Shown: positions 8,422 to 17,469, counted from the stretch's first letter. The stretch: DNA of 64,000 nt from Desulforhopalus singaporensis (GCF_900104445.1 NZ_FNJI01000021.1:1-64000); one strand, 5' to 3'. Program-made: numbers and translations. The notes: generated from the sequence alone by a model not told the origin.

Positions 8422-9212
8422 CAGTGCATTCCCTTGAGGCTCTGGTGCCCGAGGCTTTTGGTGGTGGCTATAAGGGCCAGAAAGGCGGGCAGGATGAAAA
8501 TCAAGCAGACGGCACCGGCGATGGGCCGGTCTCCGGAGTCCATGAGTGAGAAGAGCAGGATGGGGAGGGTAAGCATTTTCCCGCCGCCGATTATCAGGGT
8601 GCTGAGATATTGTGACCAGGAGAGTAAGAAAGAGAACAGGGCGGCAACCACCACCCCCGGCAAAACCATCGGCAGCATGATCTTGAAGACAACGTGGCTC
8701 GGTGAGGCTCCAAGGGAGCGGGCCTGGTCTTCAAAATCGGGGTCATAATCGCTGAATACACCCCAGAAGACAAAAATCGTATAGGGAAGGCAGAACGTGA
8801 GATGGATGAGAACAACACCCGCAAACGTCTCGACCAGTTCCAGCCGGATAAACCAGAGATGCAGGCCCATGGTCACGGAAAGCGGGGGCACGATCACCGG
8901 AAGCATGAGCAGGAGCGAAGCCAGTTTTTTGCCCGGAAAATCATAAAGCCCAAGTGCTCTTCCCGCAGGCAGGCCGAAGACCAGGGAGATGAGGGTGGTA
9001 ACTAGCGCCAGGGTGAAACTTTCATATATCCCCGCGGCTATCTGTCCCCTTGCGGTATCAAGGACATACATCCAGCCGCGGATACCGAACTCCTGGGGCA
9101 GCAGGGCGGGGTAGTGGTACCTGGTGCTGAAAGACCAGAGGATAAGGGGCAGAAAGGGAATGATGACCGCAAAAACGATCGACGCGACGAACGGAAAATG
9201 ACGGATTTTCAT
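8421..9212 (-). CDS. ABC transporter permease (second), YnjC-like half
   Basis: A 263-residue inner-membrane protein with six predicted hydrophobic segments and the permease EAA-type loop DFEDQARSLGASPSHVVFKIMLP that contacts the ATPase. The ATG at 9212 (MKIRHFPFV) is chosen because it forms an ATGA overlap with the preceding permease. In E. coli YnjC the two permease halves are fused; here they are separate genes. It works with the neighbouring permease, ATPase and binding protein. Confidence 0.92.
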   Translation of the reverse strand: MKIRHFPFVASIVFAVIIPFLPLILWSFSTRYHYPALLPQEFGIRGWMYVLDTARGQIAAGIYESFTLALVTTLISLVFGLPAGRALGLYDFPGKKLASLLLMLPVIVPPLSVTMGLHLWFIRLELVETFAGVVLIHLTFCLPYTIFVFWGVFSDYDPDFEDQARSLGASPSHVVFKIMLPMVLPGVVVAALFSFLLSWSQYLSTLIIGGGKMLTLPILLFSLMDSGDRPIAGAVCLIFILPAFLALIATTKSLGHQSLKGMH

Positions 9213-10153
9213 GACCGCGCCTCCCGGTTTCTTGAATAATTCAGAAGCAGCTGGGAAAAAAACAGGGAGATGATAACCGTGGCGGCGATGATAATCCCGA
9301 TGGCTATGCCGGCCGGCCTGGCGGCAAGGTCGATATCGCTGAAATTCTTGTACGACCATACCGGCATGGTCAGGGGAAAGGTGCGTCCAAGCAGGTAAGG
9401 GACCTCAAAGGCACCGAAGGTAAAAGCAAAAACGATAAAGCAACCGCTACCAAGACTTGGCGCGATGGTGGGCAGAATGATATGGCGAAACCGCTGCATC
9501 GGTGTTGCTCCCAGGCTGGCACCGGCTTCAAGCAATTCCGTCTCCATCGATTTAAGAACGGTCAGCACCATAAAGGTGATAAACGGAACTTCTTTCCAGA
9601 TATAAACCGTGAGTATGGATATTCCGAACGGGTCGTTAACGAGAAGCGGAAAGGCGGCGGGGGAACTGATTATACCCGCACGGCAGAGAAGCCTGGAAAA
9701 CAGGCCTGACGGCGTAAGAAGCATAAACATAGAGATGGCGACAACGAGATGGGGGACCGTCAGGGGAATTTGCAGGATAAAGTGGAGAAGGCGGTTTTGG
9801 GCAGCCTTGAAGTGCATGAAAAGGGCGGTGGCAACGCTTAGCAGGGCAGCAATGGCCGTGGATGTGGCGGAGATGTAGAAGGTGAGCGCCAGACTCTTGA
9901 AAAAATAGGGGTCCGCACCAACCGCAGCAAAATATTCAAAGCTCAGCGAAACAAGACCGTCCTGCGGCCGGTACCCCAGTGCCTGGAGTAAACCGAGCAG
10001 CAACCCGCCGCCGAAAAGAACGGAGATGATCGCCACCGCAGGGCCAAGCAGCAGCAACAGCCTGGGCGTCGTCGTCCGTCGATGTTTCTCGCCTTGTGCC
10101 GCTGCGTGCATGGTTACCGGCGTTATCTGCTTTTCAGGACCTGGTTTTCCCAT
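9209..10153 (-). CDS. ABC transporter permease (first), YnjC-like half
   Basis: A 314-residue inner-membrane permease with about six membrane segments (for example LLLLLGPAVAIISVLFGGGLLL) and the EAA loop ELLEAGASLGATPMQRFRHIILP. The 10153 start overlaps the binding-protein gene by about 30 bases and has GGA ten bases upstream. An alternative ATG at 10111 would still overlap the preceding stop. It forms a heterodimer with the second permease by family precedent. Confidence 0.9.
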   Translation of the reverse strand: MGKPGPEKQITPVTMHAAAQGEKHRRTTTPRLLLLLGPAVAIISVLFGGGLLLGLLQALGYRPQDGLVSLSFEYFAAVGADPYFFKSLALTFYISATSTAIAALLSVATALFMHFKAAQNRLLHFILQIPLTVPHLVVAISMFMLLTPSGLFSRLLCRAGIISSPAAFPLLVNDPFGISILTVYIWKEVPFITFMVLTVLKSMETELLEAGASLGATPMQRFRHIILPTIAPSLGSGCFIVFAFTFGAFEVPYLLGRTFPLTMPVWSYKNFSDIDLAARPAGIAIGIIIAATVIISLFFSQLLLNYSRNREARS

Positions 10154-11358
10154 CCTTTTTCCAGGTAGACGAGGATATCGGACGGCGGTTCCGGCAGCTG
10201 ATGACTCTGCAGCTGCTGGTCATCCAGCGTCGCAACACCTCTGGGGCGGGTGTTGAATTTTTCCTGCCATTCGACAGGCAGCCTGGTGGTGCTTACTACC
10301 GGAAAATCTCCCCAGACATCGGGCTCGGCTTTTTTGTACTGCGCTTCGGGGGAAAGAAGAAAATTGGCTACGACCATTGCGCCTTCCTTGTTTTCCGCGT
10401 TGAACGGGATGGCGACAAAGTGGGTGTTGGCAATGGTGCCTTCGTCAAAAACATAGGTCCGCACGGTGTCGGGAAAAATTCCGTCGAGGATATTTCGCGT
10501 GGCTTCTCCCTGGTGGTAGCTGAAAGAGAAGTCTATTTCGTTATCAACAAAGAGCGAATTCAGCCTGACCGGCGAGTCGGGGTAGGTTGATCCCTCCCGC
10601 CAGAGAAACGGTTTGAGGTCGTTGAGTATGGCGTAGGTGGAGTCGGCGCTTTCTTTCAGCTCAGCCTCGTTGTACCCTTGCTGCCACTTTTCGGGGGCGC
10701 CTGTATGGTAGAAAAAATGGCGGACAAACGCCGAACCGGTGAAGTCTGGCGGTGCCGGATAGCTGAACCGTCCCGGATGTTTTATTATCCACCGGATCAG
10801 GTCGGCGATGGTGGTGGGTGGATCGGGGGTACGCGCGGAATCGTAGATCATGACGAACTGGGCGCTGCCCCATGGGGACTCCATCCCCGCAACGGGGGTG
10901 CCGAAGTCGTTTTCCACGGCGGGATTGTGCCAGTCGACAAAGCGCTGGTTTGGCAAAACGTCGGCAAACGGGCCGAAAAGCAGGTTCTCTCGTTTGCAGG
11001 TCCGGAAATTTTCACCGTTGATCCACATCAGGTCGACACTGCCGCCGCTGTTTTTTCCTGCCGCTTTCTCCACCATCAGCTTGGATACGATTTCGGCGAT
11101 ATCTTTTACCGGAACCTGCCGCAAATTTATATTGAACCGGTTTTTGAGCTCTCTTGCCAGGTATCCGTTGACATATCTGTTCACCGCCGGAGAACCTCCC
11201 CACATATACCAGTTGACAGTCTGGCCGGAACTGTCGGCAACCGCGCTGTCCCAGTCAGGGATCTCATCTTCTGCCGGACAGAGTTGCGGCAGGTTGCAAA
11301 CAAGAAAAATCAGAACAGCAATTGTGAGGTAATTGAACCCTGAAAAGTTGACGTTCAT
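10123..11358 (-). CDS. ABC transporter substrate-binding protein, YnjB-like
   Basis: A 411-residue periplasmic binding protein, first gene of the operon. The ATG at 11358 is selected because it gives a Sec signal peptide (NYLTIAVLIFLVCNLPQLCPA, cleaved near residue 28), whereas an upstream start would bury it. Family signatures are NWYMWGGSPAVNRYVNGYLA, SVDLMWINGENFRTCK and GMESPWGSAQFV, all typical of COG4134/YnjB. The substrate of YnjBCD systems is not established. The downstream kinase-like and transferase genes suggest an organic solute that is modified after uptake. Confidence 0.9.
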   Translation of the reverse strand: MNVNFSGFNYLTIAVLIFLVCNLPQLCPAEDEIPDWDSAVADSSGQTVNWYMWGGSPAVNRYVNGYLARELKNRFNINLRQVPVKDIAEIVSKLMVEKAAGKNSGGSVDLMWINGENFRTCKRENLLFGPFADVLPNQRFVDWHNPAVENDFGTPVAGMESPWGSAQFVMIYDSARTPDPPTTIADLIRWIIKHPGRFSYPAPPDFTGSAFVRHFFYHTGAPEKWQQGYNEAELKESADSTYAILNDLKPFLWREGSTYPDSPVRLNSLFVDNEIDFSFSYHQGEATRNILDGIFPDTVRTYVFDEGTIANTHFVAIPFNAENKEGAMVVANFLLSPEAQYKKAEPDVWGDFPVVSTTRLPVEWQEKFNTRPRGVATLDDQQLQSHQLPEPPSDILVYLEKGWENQVLKSR

Positions 11359-11560
11359 GGTCGGAGGTGTTTGGTGAAATATTGGGGTGATTTTGCCGAA
11401 ACAATAAAAAATGCAGCGGCTGCGGTTTTGCGTCAACGATCCATTGTAATCGTATCTGTAATTATTAAAAGAAGATTTTTGTCGGGCTTGCCGTCGGCCA
11501 AGGAGATGTGTTGCGAGCCCGGACCTTGTGGGCGGGACAGGCTCGCGGCAACGATTTCGA

Positions 11561-12244
11561 TCAGTCCTGCGGCAGGGTTGGCGGCAGGGTCAGCTGCAGT
11601 GCTTCCCCGTTGTGGCTGAAGTTGGCCTTGAGGTGGGCTGCAAGGGTTTTCTCCCGGTGGTTGGGGAAAGAATTTAAGTTGACCTGCTCGTTTCTGTGAT
11701 GTGCTGTAAAACTTACGGTAATGTCGGAGCCTTCAGGCTTTGCCGCAATCGAGATCTCGCCTTCGGTGCCAACGGTTTCATACAGGCGCCTGAGAACCAT
11801 GTACAGCAGGGAGACGAGGCAGAGCAGGTCACTTTCGATTTCTGCCGTGGACAGATCCCCGGTCGAAACGGACAGTTTTTTCATAGCCGCCTGGCGATTG
11901 GCAAGGGCGACAACCAGCTGTATGGTGCCTGCAATATCCGTCCGCGCGCGGGGGGCATCGCCGCAGTGGGCGAGCTTGTTGAACCATTTCATTATCTGGT
12001 TGGCGCGGCTGACCTGTTTCATGATTGCCGCAGCCGTAGTGGTGATACGCTCGGCGGGAATGCCTTCGTCCGGGGCAGCCATCAGCGAGAGATCCTCAAG
12101 GAGTCCCGCGCTCTCGTTTATAATGGCCAGTATGTTCATGATTTCATGGGAGATGGATGCGGAGGCCGCGGACGTCGCCTCGATGCATAATCTGTTGACG
12201 CGGCAATGTTCGTCGTGACTGGTTGAGTCTGTAGGATTGTTCAT
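11561..12244 (-). CDS. Degenerate histidine-kinase-like protein
   Basis: A 227-residue protein with a DHp-like H-box (SASISHEIMNILAIINESAG, His33) and coiled-coil continuation. The following domain lacks recognisable N, G1 and G2 ATP-binding boxes; only a weak beta-rich remnant (GEISIAAKPEGSDITVSF) remains. There is no membrane segment. It is the last gene of the minus-strand signalling operon, 23 bases after a free receiver, so it may act as a phosphotransfer or phosphatase partner instead of an active kinase. AGGA lies ahead of its ATG. Confidence 0.7.
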   Translation of the reverse strand: MNNPTDSTSHDEHCRVNRLCIEATSAASASISHEIMNILAIINESAGLLEDLSLMAAPDEGIPAERITTTAAAIMKQVSRANQIMKWFNKLAHCGDAPRARTDIAGTIQLVVALANRQAAMKKLSVSTGDLSTAEIESDLLCLVSLLYMVLRRLYETVGTEGEISIAAKPEGSDITVSFTAHHRNEQVNLNSFPNHREKTLAAHLKANFSHNGEALQLTLPPTLPQD

Positions 12245-12267
12245 GTAATTGTCCTGTCTTCAGTCGA

Positions 12268-12660
12268 TTAGGAGTCTTTCTTGCTGCCCAGGCAGATGTC
12301 GCTGATTTTTTCGATGAGCAGGTTGAGGTCCACCGGTTTCATAATATAATCCGAAGCGCCCAACTCCATTCCTTCCCTGCCCATTTCAAAGGAGCCGTGG
12401 CCGGTGATGATAATGACCTTGAGCTCCGGATGTTCCTCCCGTAGCATTGCCAGCACCTCCAGCCCGTCAAGATCGGGCATTTTCAGGTCCAGCAACACGA
12501 TATCCGGCTGTTCCTTGGCAACGGCGCTCAGCGTCTGCTGTCCCGAGTTGACAACGGTCGTCGAAAAATTACGCAGATTCAGACGAGTGGCCAGGGTTGA
12601 AGCAAACTCGACTTCATCGTCGGCTATCAAAACTTTTATCTTGTCATTGTCGTCGATCAT
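12268..12660 (-). CDS. Single-domain response regulator
   Basis: A 130-residue stand-alone receiver: acidic pair DD at 14-15, phospho-acceptor Asp58 in VLLDLKMPD, TGHGSF for the conserved Thr/Ser switch and the Lys in YIMKPVD. There is no output domain. Its start overlaps the 3' end of the Cache-type kinase gene by 17 bases, so the kinase is its likely partner. It is CheY/Spo0F-like in form. Confidence 0.92.
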   Translation of the reverse strand: MIDDNDKIKVLIADDEVEFASTLATRLNLRNFSTTVVNSGQQTLSAVAKEQPDIVLLDLKMPDLDGLEVLAMLREEHPELKVIIITGHGSFEMGREGMELGASDYIMKPVDLNLLIEKISDICLGSKKDS

Positions 12661-14371
12661 TTTGGGCCTCGTTATGGATTGGTAAGGTTATGGTAAAAGC
12701 AGTACCTGTGCCGACATGGGAGCGGACGGTGATGTCCCCGCCCAGTCGCTTGATTAAGCCGTAGGTGATTGAAAGTCCAAGGCCTGTGCCTTTTCCGGTT
12801 TCCTTGGTGGTGTAAAACGGCTCGAAAATATGGGGCAGCACTTCCTCTGGGATACCCGGGCCGTCGTCTTGTATGACCACCCTGATATCTCCGGCAATTT
12901 TGTGGGTTATAATGTTTATTACCCCGTCCTTGCCGATCGCATCAATAGCGTTGTTGATGATGTTGAGAAAAATTTGCTGCAGCTGCATCCGGTCGCTCAT
13001 GATCCGCGGAAGGTCGTCCTGCAGTTGCAAATCCACCTTTATGCGGCTGTACAATAAAGCGTTATCGAGAAACTGGAGCACCTCGCTGACTATAGTGTTT
13101 ATCCGCAACCACTCGGATGCTATATCCGTTCTCCTGGCAAAGCCCAGCAGCCTGTGGGTTATGATCTTGCACCGTTCAACGCTTTGATTGATGACTTTCA
13201 CGCTGTTGTTGATCATCGCCTTGTGCTCGAACTCTCCCGACATCTGCAGGAGGTCGTCGATGAGTCCGGTCTTCTGGTCGATAATGGCCAGGGGGTTGTT
13301 TATTTCGTGACCCACCCCTGCTGCAAGCCGCCCTATGGATGCAAGTTTGTCCGTGTGCTCCGCTTCCTTGAGCATGGCAATCTGCAGGTCGTCCACCTTG
13401 CTGATGAGACCCGTCAGCAGACTCACCAGCAAACAGATGACCAGAACGCTCAGCACGATACAGGCCATGACGATCAGCGACAGCTTGTCCTGGAAGTTTT
13501 TCCAGTCCGCCTGGTGGATGAACCGTTTCTTGATCAGCACCAGCGCCCAGGGGGTGTCTTCGATTTGGAGGATTGCCCGAAAAATATATTCACCTTCGAG
13601 GGAAATATCGTGCTGGATTCCGTAGAAGCTTGGCGCTGAAAATTGCGACAGGGTGTCGCCGTAATAAGCTGAAGAAGTCTGCAGCACCCCCTGGTTGTTG
13701 ATGAGAAACAGATCGTCGGAGGCGTTGGTCTTGATGGTGTTGACAAATTGCTGCAGGGTAGAGGCGTCGATGGTGGCTCGGAGTGTCCACACCTGCCTGG
13801 TTTTGGGATCGTAGTTGCTGACCGCGATGGCGAAATGAGGGACCTGTCTGTATCCGGTATATACCTCGCTGATGTAGACGCCCCGGTCGGACACTTCGCC
13901 GAACCATTTCTCTTCTTGGTAGTTGGCACCCTGAAGCTCGTAGGGGCCGACATAGGCCTGCTGGATGCCTGTTTCGTCGATGACGCCCAGATCGGCAAAA
14001 AACGGATATTGCTGTTTGAGTCGCAAAAAGAGGTTCTCGAGGCTGTCTCCTTCGATCAGTTCGGTATACCTGTCCCTGCGGGCAGTGAACTGGACCACCG
14101 ATCTGAGGTTTTTCACCATATGCTTTATCGATTTTACTTTACCGTCAAGCTGCCATTCCAGCTGCTGATCTTCGGCTTTCAGGACGAGATCGCCATAGTT
14201 GCGGTAGCCCAGCCCGGCGACGATGAGAACCGGGCCGATGGAGATGGCCAGCATGGTAACTGCGAGAATGGCCCGCAACAATTTGTAGTTGCGTTTCCCC
14301 GAACCGGGATCGATAAGGCTTTTCAGTGATTTGGGGAGAAATTTTTCGAAAAATGCGTCTTGTTTTTTCAT
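12644..14371 (-). CDS. Membrane sensor histidine kinase with periplasmic dCache-like sensor
   Basis: A 575-residue kinase. The first membrane segment is at about 30-55 (LLRAILAVTMLAISIGPVLI). A periplasmic dCache-like domain spans about 60-300, with WFGEVSDRGVYISEVYTGYR and LFLINNQGVLQTSS. A second membrane segment lies near 315-340. The DHp H-box is VGHEINNPLAIID, and the catalytic domain has N-box NIINNAIDAI, G1 DDGPGIPEE and G2 GKGTGLGLSITYG. The ATG at 14371 is fixed by its ATGA overlap with the NifX-like gene. Cache domains usually sense small organic acids or amino acids; the ligand here is unknown. Confidence 0.92.
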   Translation of the reverse strand: MKKQDAFFEKFLPKSLKSLIDPGSGKRNYKLLRAILAVTMLAISIGPVLIVAGLGYRNYGDLVLKAEDQQLEWQLDGKVKSIKHMVKNLRSVVQFTARRDRYTELIEGDSLENLFLRLKQQYPFFADLGVIDETGIQQAYVGPYELQGANYQEEKWFGEVSDRGVYISEVYTGYRQVPHFAIAVSNYDPKTRQVWTLRATIDASTLQQFVNTIKTNASDDLFLINNQGVLQTSSAYYGDTLSQFSAPSFYGIQHDISLEGEYIFRAILQIEDTPWALVLIKKRFIHQADWKNFQDKLSLIVMACIVLSVLVICLLVSLLTGLISKVDDLQIAMLKEAEHTDKLASIGRLAAGVGHEINNPLAIIDQKTGLIDDLLQMSGEFEHKAMINNSVKVINQSVERCKIITHRLLGFARRTDIASEWLRINTIVSEVLQFLDNALLYSRIKVDLQLQDDLPRIMSDRMQLQQIFLNIINNAIDAIGKDGVINIITHKIAGDIRVVIQDDGPGIPEEVLPHIFEPFYTTKETGKGTGLGLSITYGLIKRLGGDITVRSHVGTGTAFTITLPIHNEAQNDRRQ

Positions 14372-14724
14372 AGGGTCAAAAGCTGTTCGTCGCCAAAGAG
14401 AATGATATCGCCCTGGCTCAGGGTGTTGTCCAGAACCTTTTCCAGAACTTTCTTCCAGCCGCCGATTACCGAATCGCAGACGGCCACCTTTTTCCATACG
14501 AGGAAGTTGTAGTGGAGTTCTTCTATGCCTCCACAGACAACGTCGGTAACGTTTTCCTTGACCACCATCTGACACAACTCTTCGTCCGAAGGCCGCTCCA
14601 TGATAATTGTTTTGGGGTCGCCTTGCACCGTACCGTTTTCAAAATTGACGATGAGGATTTCCGTGGCCAGGTCGAATCGCGGGGCAATGAAGTCTCCCTG
14701 GATGGGCATGAGTAGTTTTCTCAT
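14368..14724 (-). CDS. NifX/NifB-type dinitrogenase cofactor domain protein
   Basis: A 118-residue stand-alone protein of the dinitrogenase iron-molybdenum cofactor biosynthesis superfamily (PF02579-like), with IAPRFDLATEILIV at the N-terminus and VVCGGIEE in the core. It has no known nitrogenase partner nearby. It is encoded between a sigma-54 activator and a sensor kinase and overlaps the kinase start. Stand-alone members of this superfamily bind metal clusters or small ligands in varied contexts; a sensory or adaptor role here is inference from position. Confidence 0.75.
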   Translation of the reverse strand: MRKLLMPIQGDFIAPRFDLATEILIVNFENGTVQGDPKTIIMERPSDEELCQMVVKENVTDVVCGGIEELHYNFLVWKKVAVCDSVIGGWKKVLEKVLDNTLSQGDIILFGDEQLLTL

Positions 14725-14735
14725 GATCTTCCCTC

Positions 14736-16148
14736 CTAATCAAGCAGTTGGTATTTTTTCATTTTTCTCCAGAGTTTCATCCGTCCCCATCCCAGATCGG
14801 CAGCGGTCCTGGTCCTGTTGCCGTCATGTTTTTTCAGGGCGTCGATGATCGTCTGCCGTTCGATATCCCCCCAACTGCTCCTGGCCGAGTCGCTTCTGGT
14901 GTTTTTTTTCTCGGGTGTGGCAACAGGCGATGGCGCGGGCGTTTTTGCCCCTGCGTTTATTTCTTCTTTATCTCCCGCCTTTTCCCGGCGGGGTTTTTCG
15001 CTCAGGTAGGGGGGGAGCTGCTCCATGGTAATCTTTTTGCGCTTGCAGATATTAGCGCTGTATTCGACTATATTTCTCAGCTCCCGGATGTTTCCCGGAT
15101 ATTGGTAATCAAGCAGCGCCTGCATCGCGGTCGGAGTGAAGCCGACTATCGTTTTGCCAAGGGCGGAGGTGATCTTGTCGAGGAAATGGTCGAGCAGATA
15201 GCGGATATCCCCTTCCCGTTCCCGGAGCGGGGGAAGGTGGGTCTGCAGGACGTTGAGACGGTAAAAGAGATCTTCCCGGAACTGGTTGTCCCGTACCTGC
15301 TCCTGCAGAGGACGATGGGTGGCGGCGATAATCCTCACGTCGACGCTGGTGCTCTGTTCTCCGCCTACAGGGGTGAATTTGCGGTCGTCGAGCACGGACA
15401 GCAGCTTTACCTGCAGCGGTAGAGGCATATCGCCAATCTCGGTGAGAAACAGCGTGCCACGGTCCGCCAGCTTGAACATGCCCGGCTTGTTGCGGGTGGC
15501 TCCGGTAAACGCGCCCTTGACGTGGCCGAAGAGTTCCGACTCGAGAAGACCTTCCGGCAGGGCCCCGCAGTTGACCTTGATAAAGGGAAATCTCGCCCGG
15601 GGGGATTTCTGGTGGATGACTTCGGCGATTTTGTCCTTGCCGGTTCCTGTCTCTCCGGTTATCAGCACCGATGCATCTGTCTGCGCCAGGAGAGGGATCA
15701 TCTCAAAAACCTTCTGCATCTTGGTGCTGTAACCTATCAGCTCAAAAGATCGATAATTTTCCGACCTCGTCTCGTCGGTCTCGTTTTTTGCTGACACATC
15801 CTCACAGATGATCAGCAGACCACAAGTATCGCCGCCTGTCTCCGTCAGCTGGGAGATGTGGTACTGTATTCGGATTTTACGGCGATAGCAGTTGAGGATA
15901 TCGCCTGCTACCGATACCGGTTCGCCGCTGTGGAACACCTGCCTGTACAGTTGTCCCCTGTTGTTGCCGGTGTTGGAGCGGATTACCAGTTCTCCGTGGA
16001 TGTTGCACACCTTTGTTGAAGGGTAGCCGGTCATGGCCTCCATCAGCCGGTTCATGACGATGATCCTGAACGAGCTGTCCAGGATCATCGCCGGGTAAGG
16101 TATTGCCTCCAGCAGGGTCGTGGTGTCAGGTTGAAAAGGTAATTTCAT
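14736..16148 (-). CDS. PAS-containing sigma-54-dependent transcriptional activator with Walker B substitution
   Basis: A 470-residue enhancer-binding protein. A PAS domain spans about 10-130. The AAA+ domain (about 140-370) has Walker A GETGTGKD, the sigma-54 contact loop GAFTGA and Arg-finger region FREDLFYRLNVL. A Fis-type HTH follows at the C-terminus (DALKKHDGNRTRTAADLGW). Walker B reads GTLFLTEIGD: the usual Asp is Thr, which should affect Mg2+-ATP hydrolysis. It is the first gene of the signalling operon and has no receiver domain. Its target promoters are not identified in the window. Confidence 0.9.
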   Translation of the reverse strand: MKLPFQPDTTTLLEAIPYPAMILDSSFRIIVMNRLMEAMTGYPSTKVCNIHGELVIRSNTGNNRGQLYRQVFHSGEPVSVAGDILNCYRRKIRIQYHISQLTETGGDTCGLLIICEDVSAKNETDETRSENYRSFELIGYSTKMQKVFEMIPLLAQTDASVLITGETGTGKDKIAEVIHQKSPRARFPFIKVNCGALPEGLLESELFGHVKGAFTGATRNKPGMFKLADRGTLFLTEIGDMPLPLQVKLLSVLDDRKFTPVGGEQSTSVDVRIIAATHRPLQEQVRDNQFREDLFYRLNVLQTHLPPLREREGDIRYLLDHFLDKITSALGKTIVGFTPTAMQALLDYQYPGNIRELRNIVEYSANICKRKKITMEQLPPYLSEKPRREKAGDKEEINAGAKTPAPSPVATPEKKNTRSDSARSSWGDIERQTIIDALKKHDGNRTRTAADLGWGRMKLWRKMKKYQLLD

Positions 16149-16257
16149 TTGTCTGAGGGCTCGGTTGTCAGGCTTTTCTCAAGGTACGGGTATGTAGGAG
16201 GTTTCTCGCTGATTTCATGCCCTTAGTTTACCTTAAGTGTCGCCGACAGTCATGTGC

Positions 16258-17469
16258 CTATTTTTCATGCGCCTTTTTATTTGCCGCTTTAATGGTCGCC
16301 GACAGTTTTTCGATGTCCACCGGCTTGTTTAGGTAGGCGAACGCGCCGAGTTCCATGCATTGGCGCATATCCTCGTTGGTGCCGTGCCCGGTCAGGATGA
16401 TAACTTCTATTTCCGGAGCCAGTTTTTTGGTCTCGCGCAACACGTCGACCCCATGCATTCCAGGCATTTTCAGGTCAAGTACCATGACGTCCGGCCGATC
16501 GTCGTCGGTGATAAGATCCAGCGCGTCTTCGCCGTTGAAAACCCCGTAGGTACCTACGTCGCGACTGATCAGTCGCTGGGAGACCGTCTGCACGAACTCC
16601 TTTTCGTCGTCGACAAAGAGTACTTTGGATGGCAGCTCAAAGTGCTGTTTCCGATAGATGGATTCGCTGAACCGGCTGGATTTGACCACTTCAACATTTT
16701 TTACCCCGTCTGTGTTTTTCGCGATCTCGGTCAGCTCGTCGGCAAGCCTTGTAAAATTAAGAACGGATTTTTCAACTGTGATGGTCACGTCGTGATTTTC
16801 GGCGCTTACCTTGAGGTTGTGACCGCTGGCGAGCAGTTGCGCGCAAACCTTTGTTTCCAGCACCATGTCTTTGACCGCTTGCATGGAATGCGCCGTTACC
16901 AGGATGGATGTGGTGTGAAACCTTTTCTCTATACTTTGTGCGAGTAGGGACTCGGACCTGTTCTCCACCGGGATGACAAGATCGTACAGGGAGCTGTCGT
17001 AAGGCTCTTTGCTCATCAGGAAATCACTCCAGTAGCACGCGGTCAGATCACTTTTTTTGAGGGTTTTCCTGGCCTCCTTTTCGGAGTATTGAAAGGTGGC
17101 CATCGCCTGCTCTATTCTCCCCTGCCGGGTGTCGACTATCAGGGTCTTCAGGATGTGGGTCACCCTGGCGGGGATAAGGGTGGTGAGAAATCCGTAGTAG
17201 AGGGTGGGGGATGCCTCCACAAGCCTTTTGGCCAGCACCGACTTGAGGACGGCTACGGTTTTTTCTTTTTCCAGCGTGAACTGATTGAAAACGGACGTCT
17301 TGCCGTATATGCAGTTCTTCAGTTTTTCCGGGTCAATGTCGTGTTGGGCCGCGGTTTCGGCGATAAGATCTACATCCTGGTAGAGGTTCAGCTCCAGAGA
17401 TTCGGATAATTTTTTTGCAACTCTATCGGCCGGCGTGAAAGTACAGGGGAATATGGCTATAGATGACAT
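16258..17469 (-). CDS. Cytidylate-kinase-like / BON-like / receiver fusion protein
   Basis: A 403-residue multidomain protein. Residues 1 to about 200 resemble the cytidylate-kinase-like family of Desulfobacterota (KLSESLELNLYQDVDLIAETA, YYGFLTTLIPARVTHILKTL) but lack a P-loop. About 200-275 looks like a small alpha-beta BON-type domain (HDVTITVEKSVLNFTRLADE). Residues 285-403 form a receiver (VLFVDDEKEFV, VMVLDLKMPGMHG, LTGHG, YLNKPVD). The ATG at 17469 is chosen for AAAGGAG and because the upstream extension is not protein-like. It is divergent from the free receiver at 17720. Confidence 0.8.
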   Translation of the reverse strand: MSSIAIFPCTFTPADRVAKKLSESLELNLYQDVDLIAETAAQHDIDPEKLKNCIYGKTSVFNQFTLEKEKTVAVLKSVLAKRLVEASPTLYYGFLTTLIPARVTHILKTLIVDTRQGRIEQAMATFQYSEKEARKTLKKSDLTACYWSDFLMSKEPYDSSLYDLVIPVENRSESLLAQSIEKRFHTTSILVTAHSMQAVKDMVLETKVCAQLLASGHNLKVSAENHDVTITVEKSVLNFTRLADELTEIAKNTDGVKNVEVVKSSRFSESIYRKQHFELPSKVLFVDDEKEFVQTVSQRLISRDVGTYGVFNGEDALDLITDDDRPDVMVLDLKMPGMHGVDVLRETKKLAPEIEVIILTGHGTNEDMRQCMELGAFAYLNKPVDIEKLSATIKAANKKAHEK

